Shown one piece after another: positions 9,343-17,337 of a DNA stretch of 64,000 nucleotides. Each line of letters opens with the position of its first letter. The stretch's first letter is position 1. A program made the translations under genes and the position numbers. Source of the stretch: Deltaproteobacteria bacterium (GTDB taxonomy: Bacteria; Myxococcota; B64-G9); NCBI GenBank assembly GCA_019314375.1, contig JAFCZJ010000015.1, forward strand, positions 21,444 to 85,443, read 5' to 3'. Below the pieces are notes generated by a model. That model was not told the origin of the DNA and made no database searches. It worked only from the letters and a program-made list of their open reading frames with translations.

Positions 9343-9627
9343 TCAAGTCCCCTCTTTTTCAATCGAAGCCTGGCCTTTCAGCTTGGCGTTGACCAGATTC
9401 TCCAGATCCCGAAGGCATTCGATGCCCACCAGATCTTCAGTATCCAAAGCGATTCCAAAATGCTGCTCAAGGGCGGCCAGCGCATCCAGGACATCCACCG
9501 AATCCAAGCCCTGTGAGGCCAAGGACGCATCAGGCGACAGATCGCGAAAGGCACCGTCAAAACGGTCCCGCAACACATCCGTCACCTGCTGCGCCACCGC
9601 TCTTCCGTCCGTCTTTTCGCCCATCAT
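9343..9627 (-). CDS. Acyl carrier protein
   Basis: 94 residues with the phosphopantetheine attachment motif GLDSVDVL (Ser43) and a four-helix acyl carrier pattern. The first two codons are both Met; either may be used. The start overlaps the end of the ketosynthase gene (9624) by 4 bases, typical of translational coupling. It should be converted to holo form by the locus PPTase at 36047-37543. It is one of four carrier domains in the locus; which chain each carries cannot be told from sequence. Confidence 0.93.
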   Translation of the reverse strand: MMGEKTDGRAVAQQVTDVLRDRFDGAFRDLSPDASLASQGLDSVDVLDALAALEQHFGIALDTEDLVGIECLRDLENLVNAKLKGQASIEKEGT

Positions 9628-10856
9628 GCCCGCCCAAAAATCAAAGAAGTATTCACACCGCCAAATGCAAAATTGTTGTTCATCACCACGTCCATATTAA
9701 AGGTCCTGGCTTGCCCCTGGATGTGATCGAGCCCCTCGCATCGGGGGTCCACTTGCTCGAGGTTCAGGGTCGGCACCGCCAGCCCGCGCTGCATCATGCC
9801 GATGGTGATGATGGACTCGATGGCCCCGCTGGCGCCCAGGGTGTGCCCCATGCCCCCCTTGATGCCGCTGATGGGCACCCGATCCCCGAAGATACCTCTC
9901 GTGGCCTGCGCTTCGGCGACATCGCCCGTATCGGTGGCCGTGGCGTGGGCGTTGATGTAATCCACGTCGCTCGGCCGCACGCCTGCATCCTTCAAGGCGC
10001 GTCGGATGGCGCCCTCAATGCCTTCAGGGCATGAATTGGTCAGGTGGACTCCGTTGCAATTGGTGCCGTAGCCCAGTACCTCGGCGTGAATTCGGGCCCC
10101 GCGGGCACGCGCGTGCTCAAACTCTTCCAGCACCAAGCTGCCGGCACCCTCGCCCACGACCAGGCCGTCCCGACTCGCATCAAAAGGTCGCGGCGTTTTT
10201 TCCGGTTCGTCATTGTAGCGGGTTGAAGTGGCTCGCATGATGTCGAAGATACCAGCGTCCATGAAGTGCATTTCTTCGGCGCCGCCGCAGAGCATGATCT
10301 CGGAACGCCCCAAAACGATGGCTTCATAGCCGAAGCCGACCCCCTGAGAGCCCGAGGTGCATGCCGTACAAGAGGCGATGAGCGGACCCTTGGTGCCGAA
10401 CATCAAGGCCACGTTCGCCGCACAAGTGTGACTCATGAACTTCAGATAAGTCGAGGACTGCATGCCCAGCAAGCTTTGCTGGTCGAAAACCTGGCGCAAA
10501 AATCCCTCCAGGGCGCTGGATGAGCCCGCCGTCGAGCCATAAGACACCCCGCAGGCATCACTGGCCACCCTGGATGGATCCAGGCCGCTGTCCGCCACGG
10601 CGTCCCGCGTGGCCAAGGCCGCCAACAGGGCCACCCGCCCCATGGAGCGCCGGAACTTGCGAGGCAGTTCTTCTGCCTCTACCTCTTCGGGGCAGAGGCC
10701 GGCCACGCCGGTGCGCAGGTTTTCAATGTGATCCCAGTCCGGCATGCGAACGATGGCGCTTTTTCCCGCCAACAGGGCGGCCATCATGGCATCCGGACTC
10801 GATCCCAAGGGAGAACGCAGGCCCATGCCCGTGACCACGACCCGTCGCCTGTTCAT
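9624..10856 (-). CDS. Beta-ketoacyl-ACP synthase (FabF-like)
   Basis: 410 residues. The catalytic triad is complete: Cys166 in TACTSGSQ, His in INAHATATDTGD and His in GGMGHTLGASGAIE. The C-terminal NNNFAFGGVNTSL is typical. It elongates acyl- or aryl-ACP by condensing with malonyl-ACP in the cytosol. It overlaps the upstream DegV-type gene (10853) and the downstream ACP gene by 4 bases each, so the three are tightly coupled. It is one of four ketosynthase domains in the locus, close in form to the APE ketosynthases. Confidence 0.92.
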   Translation of the reverse strand: MNRRRVVVTGMGLRSPLGSSPDAMMAALLAGKSAIVRMPDWDHIENLRTGVAGLCPEEVEAEELPRKFRRSMGRVALLAALATRDAVADSGLDPSRVASDACGVSYGSTAGSSSALEGFLRQVFDQQSLLGMQSSTYLKFMSHTCAANVALMFGTKGPLIASCTACTSGSQGVGFGYEAIVLGRSEIMLCGGAEEMHFMDAGIFDIMRATSTRYNDEPEKTPRPFDASRDGLVVGEGAGSLVLEEFEHARARGARIHAEVLGYGTNCNGVHLTNSCPEGIEGAIRRALKDAGVRPSDVDYINAHATATDTGDVAEAQATRGIFGDRVPISGIKGGMGHTLGASGAIESIITIGMMQRGLAVPTLNLEQVDPRCEGLDHIQGQARTFNMDVVMNNNFAFGGVNTSLIFGRA

Positions 10857-12586
10857 GTCGTCTCATTTCTGCCGGGCAAGTAGGCGACGGCCCAGGCACC
10901 TGGACCCATGTGGGCTCCTGAAGTTAACGACAAGGGTTGCAGCTGAATCTTCACACCCTTGAAAACTTTTTCAAACCCTGGTGCCAATTCTTGCTCCACT
11001 CGCTTCAAGTTATCGCTGTACTGCAAAAGCATCTTGCCCGGCCGCGCCTCCTCGTACAGGCTGCTCAAGTGATCCAGGGCAAAGGGCAACTGCTCGTCCC
11101 GTCTTCTCAAGGATCCGACTTTCTTGGCGCCTTCCGCCAGCGGGCTGACCACGGGCTTAATCTTCAGCAAGTCACCAAAAAAAGCGCTGGTCTTCGACAA
11201 GCGTCCCCCCGCGGCCAGAAACTTAAGTTGGTCTAAGAAAATCAACTCCACACATCGATCCCGAAGACCCCGGGCCTGCTCGATGAGCGCATCGACTTCT
11301 TCTCCGCGCTCCATCCGCTGGGCCAACTCCAGGGCCATGAGTCCCAACCGCCCGGAGGCGGCCTGGCTGTCGATGATCAGCAAGCGGTCCTCCGGATCGT
11401 GTTCTCGCTTGAAGCGCTTTGCCGCGTCGTGGTTGCCCGTAAACGCACTGCCCACACAGAGATAGACCACACGCTTGTACATCTCCAAGGCCTTGTGCAA
11501 ATGCTGCCGCCGTTCGAAGTCGGATGCCTGGCTGGTGGACACGGACAGGCCCCGGGCCATCGCCGAATAGAGTTCATTCGGTGCCAGGTAGGTCTCCGGC
11601 ACGGCCCGTTCGCCGACCAGAACGTAGCTGTTGAGCAAAGAAAAACCCAAGCGGCGCGCGTCGTCGCGAGTCACGGAACCGGCCGCATCGGTGACCAGGT
11701 GAATGTCTTTTCTGAACGAACTGGCCTCAAAGGCCCGAGTCTGTGCAGACAAATCGTCCGATCGAAAACGCAACAAATCCCCCATGCCTTCGATGCGCTG
11801 TTTGAGATCCTGGATGTCATCGGTGTGCAAGTGAACCTTCAGCAAGTCCCCCTCTCGAAGGGTGACCACGGACTCACCCAAAGTCGTCCAGTCGGCGGTC
11901 TCGGATTCTTGCTCTTTCATGACCAGATCCACGCAATGACCCTGATCCTCTACCCCCTGATACCCTGCCACCAGGTGAAGCGAATCACCGAAACGGCCCA
12001 GCACGGAACGCGTATTCTCTTCGTGACCCACCCAGCGAGACAGAAAGCCGTCGAAGAACAAATACATGCCAAGGGCCCCGGCATCCACGACGCCGGCCCG
12101 CCGAAGTTCCGGCAATAAATCTCGACTGGCGGCCACGTTGTCTTCCAGCCGCTGCAAAAGCTCGTCGGCCCAGGCACCTGCGACTTCCTGATCCTCGGCC
12201 ACCTCGCCCAAACTTTCTAAGCCTTCAACCAGGCTATCAAAAAGACTCAACATGGTGCCCGGCTTGGGATTGGCCACGGCCTGCCAAGCGCGCTGCCGAC
12301 CCAGTTGAACACCATCCAGAAGCTTGCCGTCGTCGGCCTTTTCCAAAAGGCCCGACAGAAAACGCGCCGCGATGTTGCCCGAATTGCCCCTGGCCTCCAT
12401 CAACAAGCGATCCACCAGGCCTTCTTCCTTCTGCCCCGAATCCCGAAGAGGACTCAAGCTCAAAACCAAATTGCGCCCCGTGTCCCCATCGGCCACCGGG
12501 AAAACATTGATGTCATCTAAGACATCGCTCCAGGCGAGAAGACGACCGCTGCCCGCGGAGAGAGCTTGTCGCAGAGTCATATTCAT
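10853..12586 (-). CDS. FakA-FakB type fusion: DAK2 domain + DegV fatty-acid-binding domain
   Basis: 577 residues. Residues 1 to about 200 match the DAK2/FakA ATP-binding region (NVFPVADGDTGRN and MEARGNSGNIAARFLSGLL). Residues about 290-577 match DegV/FakB lipid-binding proteins (VTDAAGSVTRDDARRLG, SVSTSQASDF, FTGNHDAAKRF). In Firmicutes FakA phosphorylates fatty acids held by FakB to give acyl phosphates; here kinase-like and binding parts share one chain. Its 4-base overlap with a ketosynthase gene inside the polyene locus suggests that it handles the free acid product or an exogenous acyl primer. Activity is inferred from family; conservation of the FakA dimer and linker regions was not checked. 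Confidence 0.85.
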   Translation of the reverse strand: MNMTLRQALSAGSGRLLAWSDVLDDINVFPVADGDTGRNLVLSLSPLRDSGQKEEGLVDRLLMEARGNSGNIAARFLSGLLEKADDGKLLDGVQLGRQRAWQAVANPKPGTMLSLFDSLVEGLESLGEVAEDQEVAGAWADELLQRLEDNVAASRDLLPELRRAGVVDAGALGMYLFFDGFLSRWVGHEENTRSVLGRFGDSLHLVAGYQGVEDQGHCVDLVMKEQESETADWTTLGESVVTLREGDLLKVHLHTDDIQDLKQRIEGMGDLLRFRSDDLSAQTRAFEASSFRKDIHLVTDAAGSVTRDDARRLGFSLLNSYVLVGERAVPETYLAPNELYSAMARGLSVSTSQASDFERRQHLHKALEMYKRVVYLCVGSAFTGNHDAAKRFKREHDPEDRLLIIDSQAASGRLGLMALELAQRMERGEEVDALIEQARGLRDRCVELIFLDQLKFLAAGGRLSKTSAFFGDLLKIKPVVSPLAEGAKKVGSLRRRDEQLPFALDHLSSLYEEARPGKMLLQYSDNLKRVEQELAPGFEKVFKGVKIQLQPLSLTSGAHMGPGAWAVAYLPGRNETT

Positions 12587-12624
12587 GTGTGCTCGCTCTT
12601 TCCCAATTGGCCCAACTCAAAACG

Positions 12625-15567
12625 CTAAAAAGAGACGCTCAGGGTATAGAAGCCAACTTGGCTACTCCAGGCATTGATGAACACATAGTAGTCACCGGCG
12701 GTCAGACTGATTTCGATATAGCTATAGCGTCCATTGCCATCATCATCATCATATTCAAGTTGGGTGGTCCCGTCACTCGCGTAGAGTCTAAGCCGTGTAT
12801 CCACGATCACGGGATCGTCGGCAAAGACGTCGGTCTCGATAACCACGATGCCATCAGACGGAAGGGTGAACATATAGTAGTCCATATCATTGAGGGTGAT
12901 CTGGCCAGAACCAAAGTATGGAAAGCTGATCACATCGGCATTGGCCAAGTCGTCGTTCGGCTCTGTCTCGTCCACAGGGGTCGAACCGCAGACGGCCGTA
13001 CCGCTGCTGTCGTCGCATCCATGGAGACAGGTCGACTCATCCCAGGCGGTGCCGCCGGCGTTACAGGTTTCCAAAATATTCACGTCAACCGTGCTGCACC
13101 GGGTCTCGCCCGAGTTGCAGATGACCTCTGTCGCGCTCACGCGCAGACCGTAATACCCATTGGAGCCAAGAGCGAATGTCCGTACGCGCAAGTAGTAAGT
13201 GCCTGCCGTCAAGAGCACTCCATCAATGAGGCTGAAGAGACCTTCGCCACCATCGTCGTTGTAGGCCAGGCATTCAGCGGTATCGCAAAATGGGTTATCA
13301 TCCGCCGGGGTGAAGCCGGGCGCGTAGATCCACAGCATGGTGTCGACCGAGCCTCCTAGCTCCGGGTAGGTCTCGGCCGTCACCGCGACATCCGCGGTCA
13401 GCGTAAAGGAGTAATAGTCCTCATCAAATTCAGAATCCAAATTCGCCAACTCGCCGACGCCATTATAGTCAAGCACGATTTCCTGAGCGTCGGCTTCGCT
13501 GCCATTGGGCTCGACTTCTTGTCGAACCTCCTCGTAGGTAAAGTCGATGTCGAAGGTGTAGGTCGCATCACCTGCGTCCATGCCACTTTCATATGCACGG
13601 AACAAGTAGGTGCCGGCCGCGGAGATGCCCCGGAGGGTCTCGGCTTCGCCGTCACCCTCGCTGGCAAACAGGTCGATCCTCTGCACGTCGGTGTTGTAGA
13701 TCTCGAAATCCAGGTTCCAGATCGCGGTCGGGGTGAAGGTGCCGGTGATTTCGGCGGCCTGATCCACGGTGGATACAAACCAGAACTCATCACCGGCGGC
13801 TGCCACGGGGCCCGCGCCCGCGCGTGTGATGCTGGTGTTGATGGCGTCCAGGGTGCCCAGGTTTTCCACGATCCAGGACGAAACACGCAAGTCATAGGTG
13901 TAGTCGCTACCGGCTTCCTGGTGCCTGTCGATGACGCGAATGTAGTAACGAGCGTCGACTTCGGCGTAGATGTTGAACTCCCAGGGTGCCTCATCGTACT
14001 CGGTGTCCGCGTCGCGCAGGATGTTGAAATCAAAGTCGTGCAGGGTAGCGTACAGGCTGGCGGTCACGTCAGTGCCCAGATTCTCAAAGGCGATGCGATA
14101 CAGATTGCCGCCCACGACATCGATCTGGTAGATGATTTCGCCTTCGGAGGACAGGAGATCCTCGTTGTGCACGGCGATGCTCACGTCCACATCCAGGACT
14201 TCCACATTCGGGTTGGGCTGGACGGTGAAGCCATAATCACCGCCCGAACCGGAGCGATACTTATAGTCCGCGGTAAACACAATGCCACCGTCGTCGGCCA
14301 TGGGCATGGTGAACTTCAAGCCCCCTGTCAGCCCCTCGGGTTGACAGGCTGAGCCGCTACAGTCGACGCCTTCCAGCTGTTGCATGAAATCACCACTGGC
14401 CTTGTGCACCGCCATGATCCCGTAGGTGTCGGCACCCCAGGAGTCAATGGTCACGTCCCAGAGTTCACCTGCCGTGCCGGTGTAGGTGACCTGATCAATG
14501 TCGAAAGCCGAGCCGGTTTGGGGGGTACCCGCCGTGCCCGCAATGGGGTCCGGGTTGAGAACCTGGGTGATGTTGACGAAGTAACCCATTTCAGGGCCGC
14601 CCACGGGGATGTCGCCGGTCAAGTTGCTGAAGTCGGTGACCGCAAGCAAGTACTCGCCGTCCATGGGAATGACAAAGTCGCGTTCGCTTTCCGGGCTGTC
14701 CGGATTCAAGCCGTAGCGCTGGTACCACCAATTGCTCTCGTCCTCGCTGGCCCCGATGAGCAAAGTCGCCACGTTGAAAACACCATCGGCCCAGCCTTCG
14801 ATGCGCAGGCGGGTGCCCTGGGTGGCCGAGAAATACCAGGTGTCGTAGTCGGCATCGTCATGGCCGTCGCCGTCCAAGTCCGTGGGGCTGTCGATGATGC
14901 CTTCGAGCACGGTGCTCACATCGATGGCGGGCACGGTCAGCATACCGGGCATGCCGCCCATCATGGCGTCGTTGTTCTCGGCGGGCTCCACCGAATCGGA
15001 CTCGACCACGTCGATCCAGGGCAAACAAACGCCGTCGCTCAAGACGGTGCCTTCGCCGCAGGCGTCAAGGCAAGTCTCGGTGGTCGTGTCCCAGAAGGTA
15101 CCCGGGGCGCAAAGCGCTTCGCATTCGCTGGTGGCGACGTTGAACTCCGTGCCGTCTCCACAGGTAGGCAGGTCGGCGCAGGCCGTCCCGGTCCAATAGG
15201 TGCCATCCGCACAGGCGGGCTCGCACTCGCCGGTGGTGGCGTTCAAAACGGTGCCGGCCGCGCAGGCGGGCGCACTCACGCAGTCGGTGCCGTTCCAGTA
15301 TTCGGTATCGGAACAGAAGGGCACGCACTGACCGCCGACTTCCACTGTACCGGGCGCGCAGGCGAGACCCGCGACACATTCACTACCATTCCAGTATTCA
15401 GTACCAGAGCAGAAGGGCACACACTGACCGTCGACTTCCACGGTACCGGGCGCGCATTCATTCCCATCACTACCATCATTCCCATCACTACCACAGGCTC
15501 CTGCCGCGGCACCTAAAGCAATGACTACGACAAACATTATCGACAACTTGAGCCCTTTGATTCTCAT
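12625..15567 (-). CDS. Large Cys-rich, PPC-module lipoprotein (copy A)
   Basis: 980 residues from the ATG at 15567, which has a good GGAGG; an upstream in-frame Met is not supported. It has a lipoprotein signal (LGAAAGACGS), then about four Cys-rich modules of roughly 30 residues (pattern CAPGTVEVxGQCVPFC / YWNGxxC, about 35-190). These are followed by repeated beta-sandwich modules like bacterial pre-peptidase C-terminal domains (DGEYLLAVTDFSN, AGTYYLRVRTF, AGDYYVFINAW). It is predicted to be surface-anchored. It is paralogous to the 17338-21234 gene, with near-identical DNA over the N-terminal 2 kb. It lies between the ammonia-lyase and DegV-type genes; no role in lipid synthesis is evident. 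Confidence 0.83.
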   Translation of the reverse strand: MRIKGLKLSIMFVVVIALGAAAGACGSDGNDGSDGNECAPGTVEVDGQCVPFCSGTEYWNGSECVAGLACAPGTVEVGGQCVPFCSDTEYWNGTDCVSAPACAAGTVLNATTGECEPACADGTYWTGTACADLPTCGDGTEFNVATSECEALCAPGTFWDTTTETCLDACGEGTVLSDGVCLPWIDVVESDSVEPAENNDAMMGGMPGMLTVPAIDVSTVLEGIIDSPTDLDGDGHDDADYDTWYFSATQGTRLRIEGWADGVFNVATLLIGASEDESNWWYQRYGLNPDSPESERDFVIPMDGEYLLAVTDFSNLTGDIPVGGPEMGYFVNITQVLNPDPIAGTAGTPQTGSAFDIDQVTYTGTAGELWDVTIDSWGADTYGIMAVHKASGDFMQQLEGVDCSGSACQPEGLTGGLKFTMPMADDGGIVFTADYKYRSGSGGDYGFTVQPNPNVEVLDVDVSIAVHNEDLLSSEGEIIYQIDVVGGNLYRIAFENLGTDVTASLYATLHDFDFNILRDADTEYDEAPWEFNIYAEVDARYYIRVIDRHQEAGSDYTYDLRVSSWIVENLGTLDAINTSITRAGAGPVAAAGDEFWFVSTVDQAAEITGTFTPTAIWNLDFEIYNTDVQRIDLFASEGDGEAETLRGISAAGTYLFRAYESGMDAGDATYTFDIDFTYEEVRQEVEPNGSEADAQEIVLDYNGVGELANLDSEFDEDYYSFTLTADVAVTAETYPELGGSVDTMLWIYAPGFTPADDNPFCDTAECLAYNDDGGEGLFSLIDGVLLTAGTYYLRVRTFALGSNGYYGLRVSATEVICNSGETRCSTVDVNILETCNAGGTAWDESTCLHGCDDSSGTAVCGSTPVDETEPNDDLANADVISFPYFGSGQITLNDMDYYMFTLPSDGIVVIETDVFADDPVIVDTRLRLYASDGTTQLEYDDDDGNGRYSYIEISLTAGDYYVFINAWSSQVGFYTLSVSF
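13510..15567. repeat. Large direct repeat, copy 1 (within lipoprotein copy A)
   Basis: This stretch matches 19200-21234 in the same orientation; by eye many 100-base blocks differ at only a few positions, for example around 14880-15110 against 20560-20790. Copies are about 5.7 kb apart and flank the ammonia-lyase gene. The boundaries are approximate. Confidence 0.75.
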
Positions 15568-15639
15568 CTTTTTCCTCCAAAATTTTAAAAAGCCAGAAAC
15601 GGCTGTGTTTGCAATACACCCTCGCACCTGAACACCACT

Positions 15640-17169
15640 TCAATTCGCCAAAAAGGATCGCCGCTCCAGCAGAAGCTGGGCCAGCTCCTCGATCTCAGCG
15701 TCCATCACCCTGTCCGCCACCATGAAGGATGCGTGTTCGCGAATCCGGCGCAGGCAGTCTGCCAGGGCGGGGCGCTGTTCCAGCCCCCCTCGCAATTCCG
15801 CGGCTTGGGCGCCTGCCAGCAGATGCGTGGCCAACAAGCGCGCGCCCATCAGACAAAGCCGCGAGGCGTCCCGGGCGGCGATGGTGCCCAAAGACACAGT
15901 GTCCTGGTTGTGGGATTCGGTGGAGCGGGAAAAGACCGCGGCCGGCATGCAGTCCTTGGCCATCTCAACGGCCAAAGATGAAGTCAAAATCTGAATGGCC
16001 TTGAAGCCATGATGCAAGTTTCCCGCCTCTTCCGGCACCAGGTCCGCGGGCAGGCCCCTGGAAAAACGAACATCGATCAGCAGGGCGAACTGCCGGTCGG
16101 CAAGATCCGCCACGCGAGCCAAGGCGGCCTTCAGGCCGTCCATGGCAAAGGCCACATGCCCGCCGAAAAAATTACCGGCCGTCCAAACCGCCCCCGACTC
16201 AGGATCAAACAAGGGATTGTCGTTGGCGCTGTTGGCCTCACATTCAATCCAGGGCCGCATCCAATCCAGCGCATCGGCCAGCACGCCGAGCACCTGAGGC
16301 GTACAGCGCAGAGAGTACGGATCCTGCAACCACTGTGGCTCTTGGCTTTCTTCCACCGGGCCCGTGGCGGTCAGAAGTTCCCGCAAGCGGGCCGCCACCC
16401 GAGCCTGTCCCGGAAAGGGCTTGGCCTCAAACACGCCTTTTTCGAAGTGGTGTGCATGACCCGCCAGGGCATGAACACACAGGGCCGCGCCGCAAGAAGC
16501 AGCCTCCAGCAATCGCTCGGCCCTGACGCAAGCCACAGCGGCGATGCCGGTCATCACGCTGGTGCCGTTCATCACCGCCAGGACTTCCTTGGGTTGAAAC
16601 TCGTATGGCTTGAGCTCTGCTGCCTCCAGGGCCTCGGCCGAGGCCATGCGCCGGCCCTGATAGAAAGCCTCTCGCTCGCCCATCATCACCGCCACCAGAT
16701 AATTCAACGGCGTCAAATCACCCGAGGCCCCCACGGAACCCTGACTGGGAATCAGGGGGGTCACGCCGGCATTAAGCATGTCCACCAAAGCCTGCAAAAG
16801 CTCCAAGCCCACGCCGGAGTATCCGCGAGCAAGAGACAGAAGCCGACAAACCATGGCCGCCCGCACCTCGATCTCCGGCAAGGGCTCGCCCACCCCGCAG
16901 CCATGAAAGCGCGTCATGTTGCGGGTCATCTCCAGGGTCGATTCCGCTTCAATGCGCTTGCCGCAGGCCCGACCAAAACCGGTCGTCACGCCATAAATCG
17001 CGGCACCACTGTCCATGGCCGTCTGCAAGGCCTTCCGCGAAGCTTCCATCCGCTCAACAAAGGCCACATCCCGACTCAAACGCAAGCGAGCCCGACCTTC
17101 GGCCAGGGCCACAATGTCGTCCACGCTCAGCTCGGTTCCACCCAACTTAAGTTCAATCAAATCACCCAT
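15640..17169 (-). CDS. MIO-dependent aromatic amino acid ammonia-lyase (HAL/TAL/PAL family)
   Basis: 509 residues from the ATG at 17169 with GGAGG upstream; an earlier frame start at 17280 would run into the terminator of the next gene. The prosthetic MIO triad is Ala148-Ser149-Gly150 in GSVGASGDLTPLNY, and the catalytic Tyr59 lies in AIYGVTTGFGR. Other family blocks are NGTSVMTG, EANSANDNP and ESHNQDTVSLG. The enzyme removes ammonia from an aromatic amino acid to give an arylacrylate. In APE and flexirubin loci this supplies the aromatic starter. The selectivity pair aligns as Phe88-His89 where Rhodobacter TAL has His89-Leu90 and HAL has Ser-His, so tyrosine preference is not assured and phenylalanine is plausible. 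Confidence 0.9.
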   Translation of the reverse strand: MGDLIELKLGGTELSVDDIVALAEGRARLRLSRDVAFVERMEASRKALQTAMDSGAAIYGVTTGFGRACGKRIEAESTLEMTRNMTRFHGCGVGEPLPEIEVRAAMVCRLLSLARGYSGVGLELLQALVDMLNAGVTPLIPSQGSVGASGDLTPLNYLVAVMMGEREAFYQGRRMASAEALEAAELKPYEFQPKEVLAVMNGTSVMTGIAAVACVRAERLLEAASCGAALCVHALAGHAHHFEKGVFEAKPFPGQARVAARLRELLTATGPVEESQEPQWLQDPYSLRCTPQVLGVLADALDWMRPWIECEANSANDNPLFDPESGAVWTAGNFFGGHVAFAMDGLKAALARVADLADRQFALLIDVRFSRGLPADLVPEEAGNLHHGFKAIQILTSSLAVEMAKDCMPAAVFSRSTESHNQDTVSLGTIAARDASRLCLMGARLLATHLLAGAQAAELRGGLEQRPALADCLRRIREHASFMVADRVMDAEIEELAQLLLERRSFLAN

Positions 17170-17280
17170 CACCAACAAGCCTCCACCGCGGCCAAAACAC
17201 ACCGCATCAAGGGAGTCATCCTGTCCCCAAGACAGCAAATAGTCAAGCAAAGACCGGCACCTGACTCCCTTCACCCACAA

Positions 17281-17312
17281 AAAAACCGGGGCGGCCCAAA
17301 GGCCACCCCGGT
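17281..17312 (-). terminator. Intrinsic terminator of the copy B lipoprotein gene
   Basis: Read leftward, a GC-rich hairpin (arms 17285-17296 and 17301-17312, one C-A mismatch, 4-base loop) is followed by a run of seven T (17279-17285 on the complement). It lies 26 bases past the stop at 17338 and before the ammonia-lyase start, so it should end the copy B transcript. This implies a separate promoter for the ammonia-lyase operon. Confidence 0.8.
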
Positions 17313-17337
17313 CGGGTGCTAAAGGTTCAAAAAACGA

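Noticed and set aside
9624..10856. Possibility that this KS is a chain-length factor
   Set aside because: The Cys-His-His set is complete, so it should be catalytically active.
14380..15516. 378-codon + strand frame over the N-terminal Cys modules
   Set aside because: Repetitive because the real minus-strand gene is repetitive there; no independent start signal.
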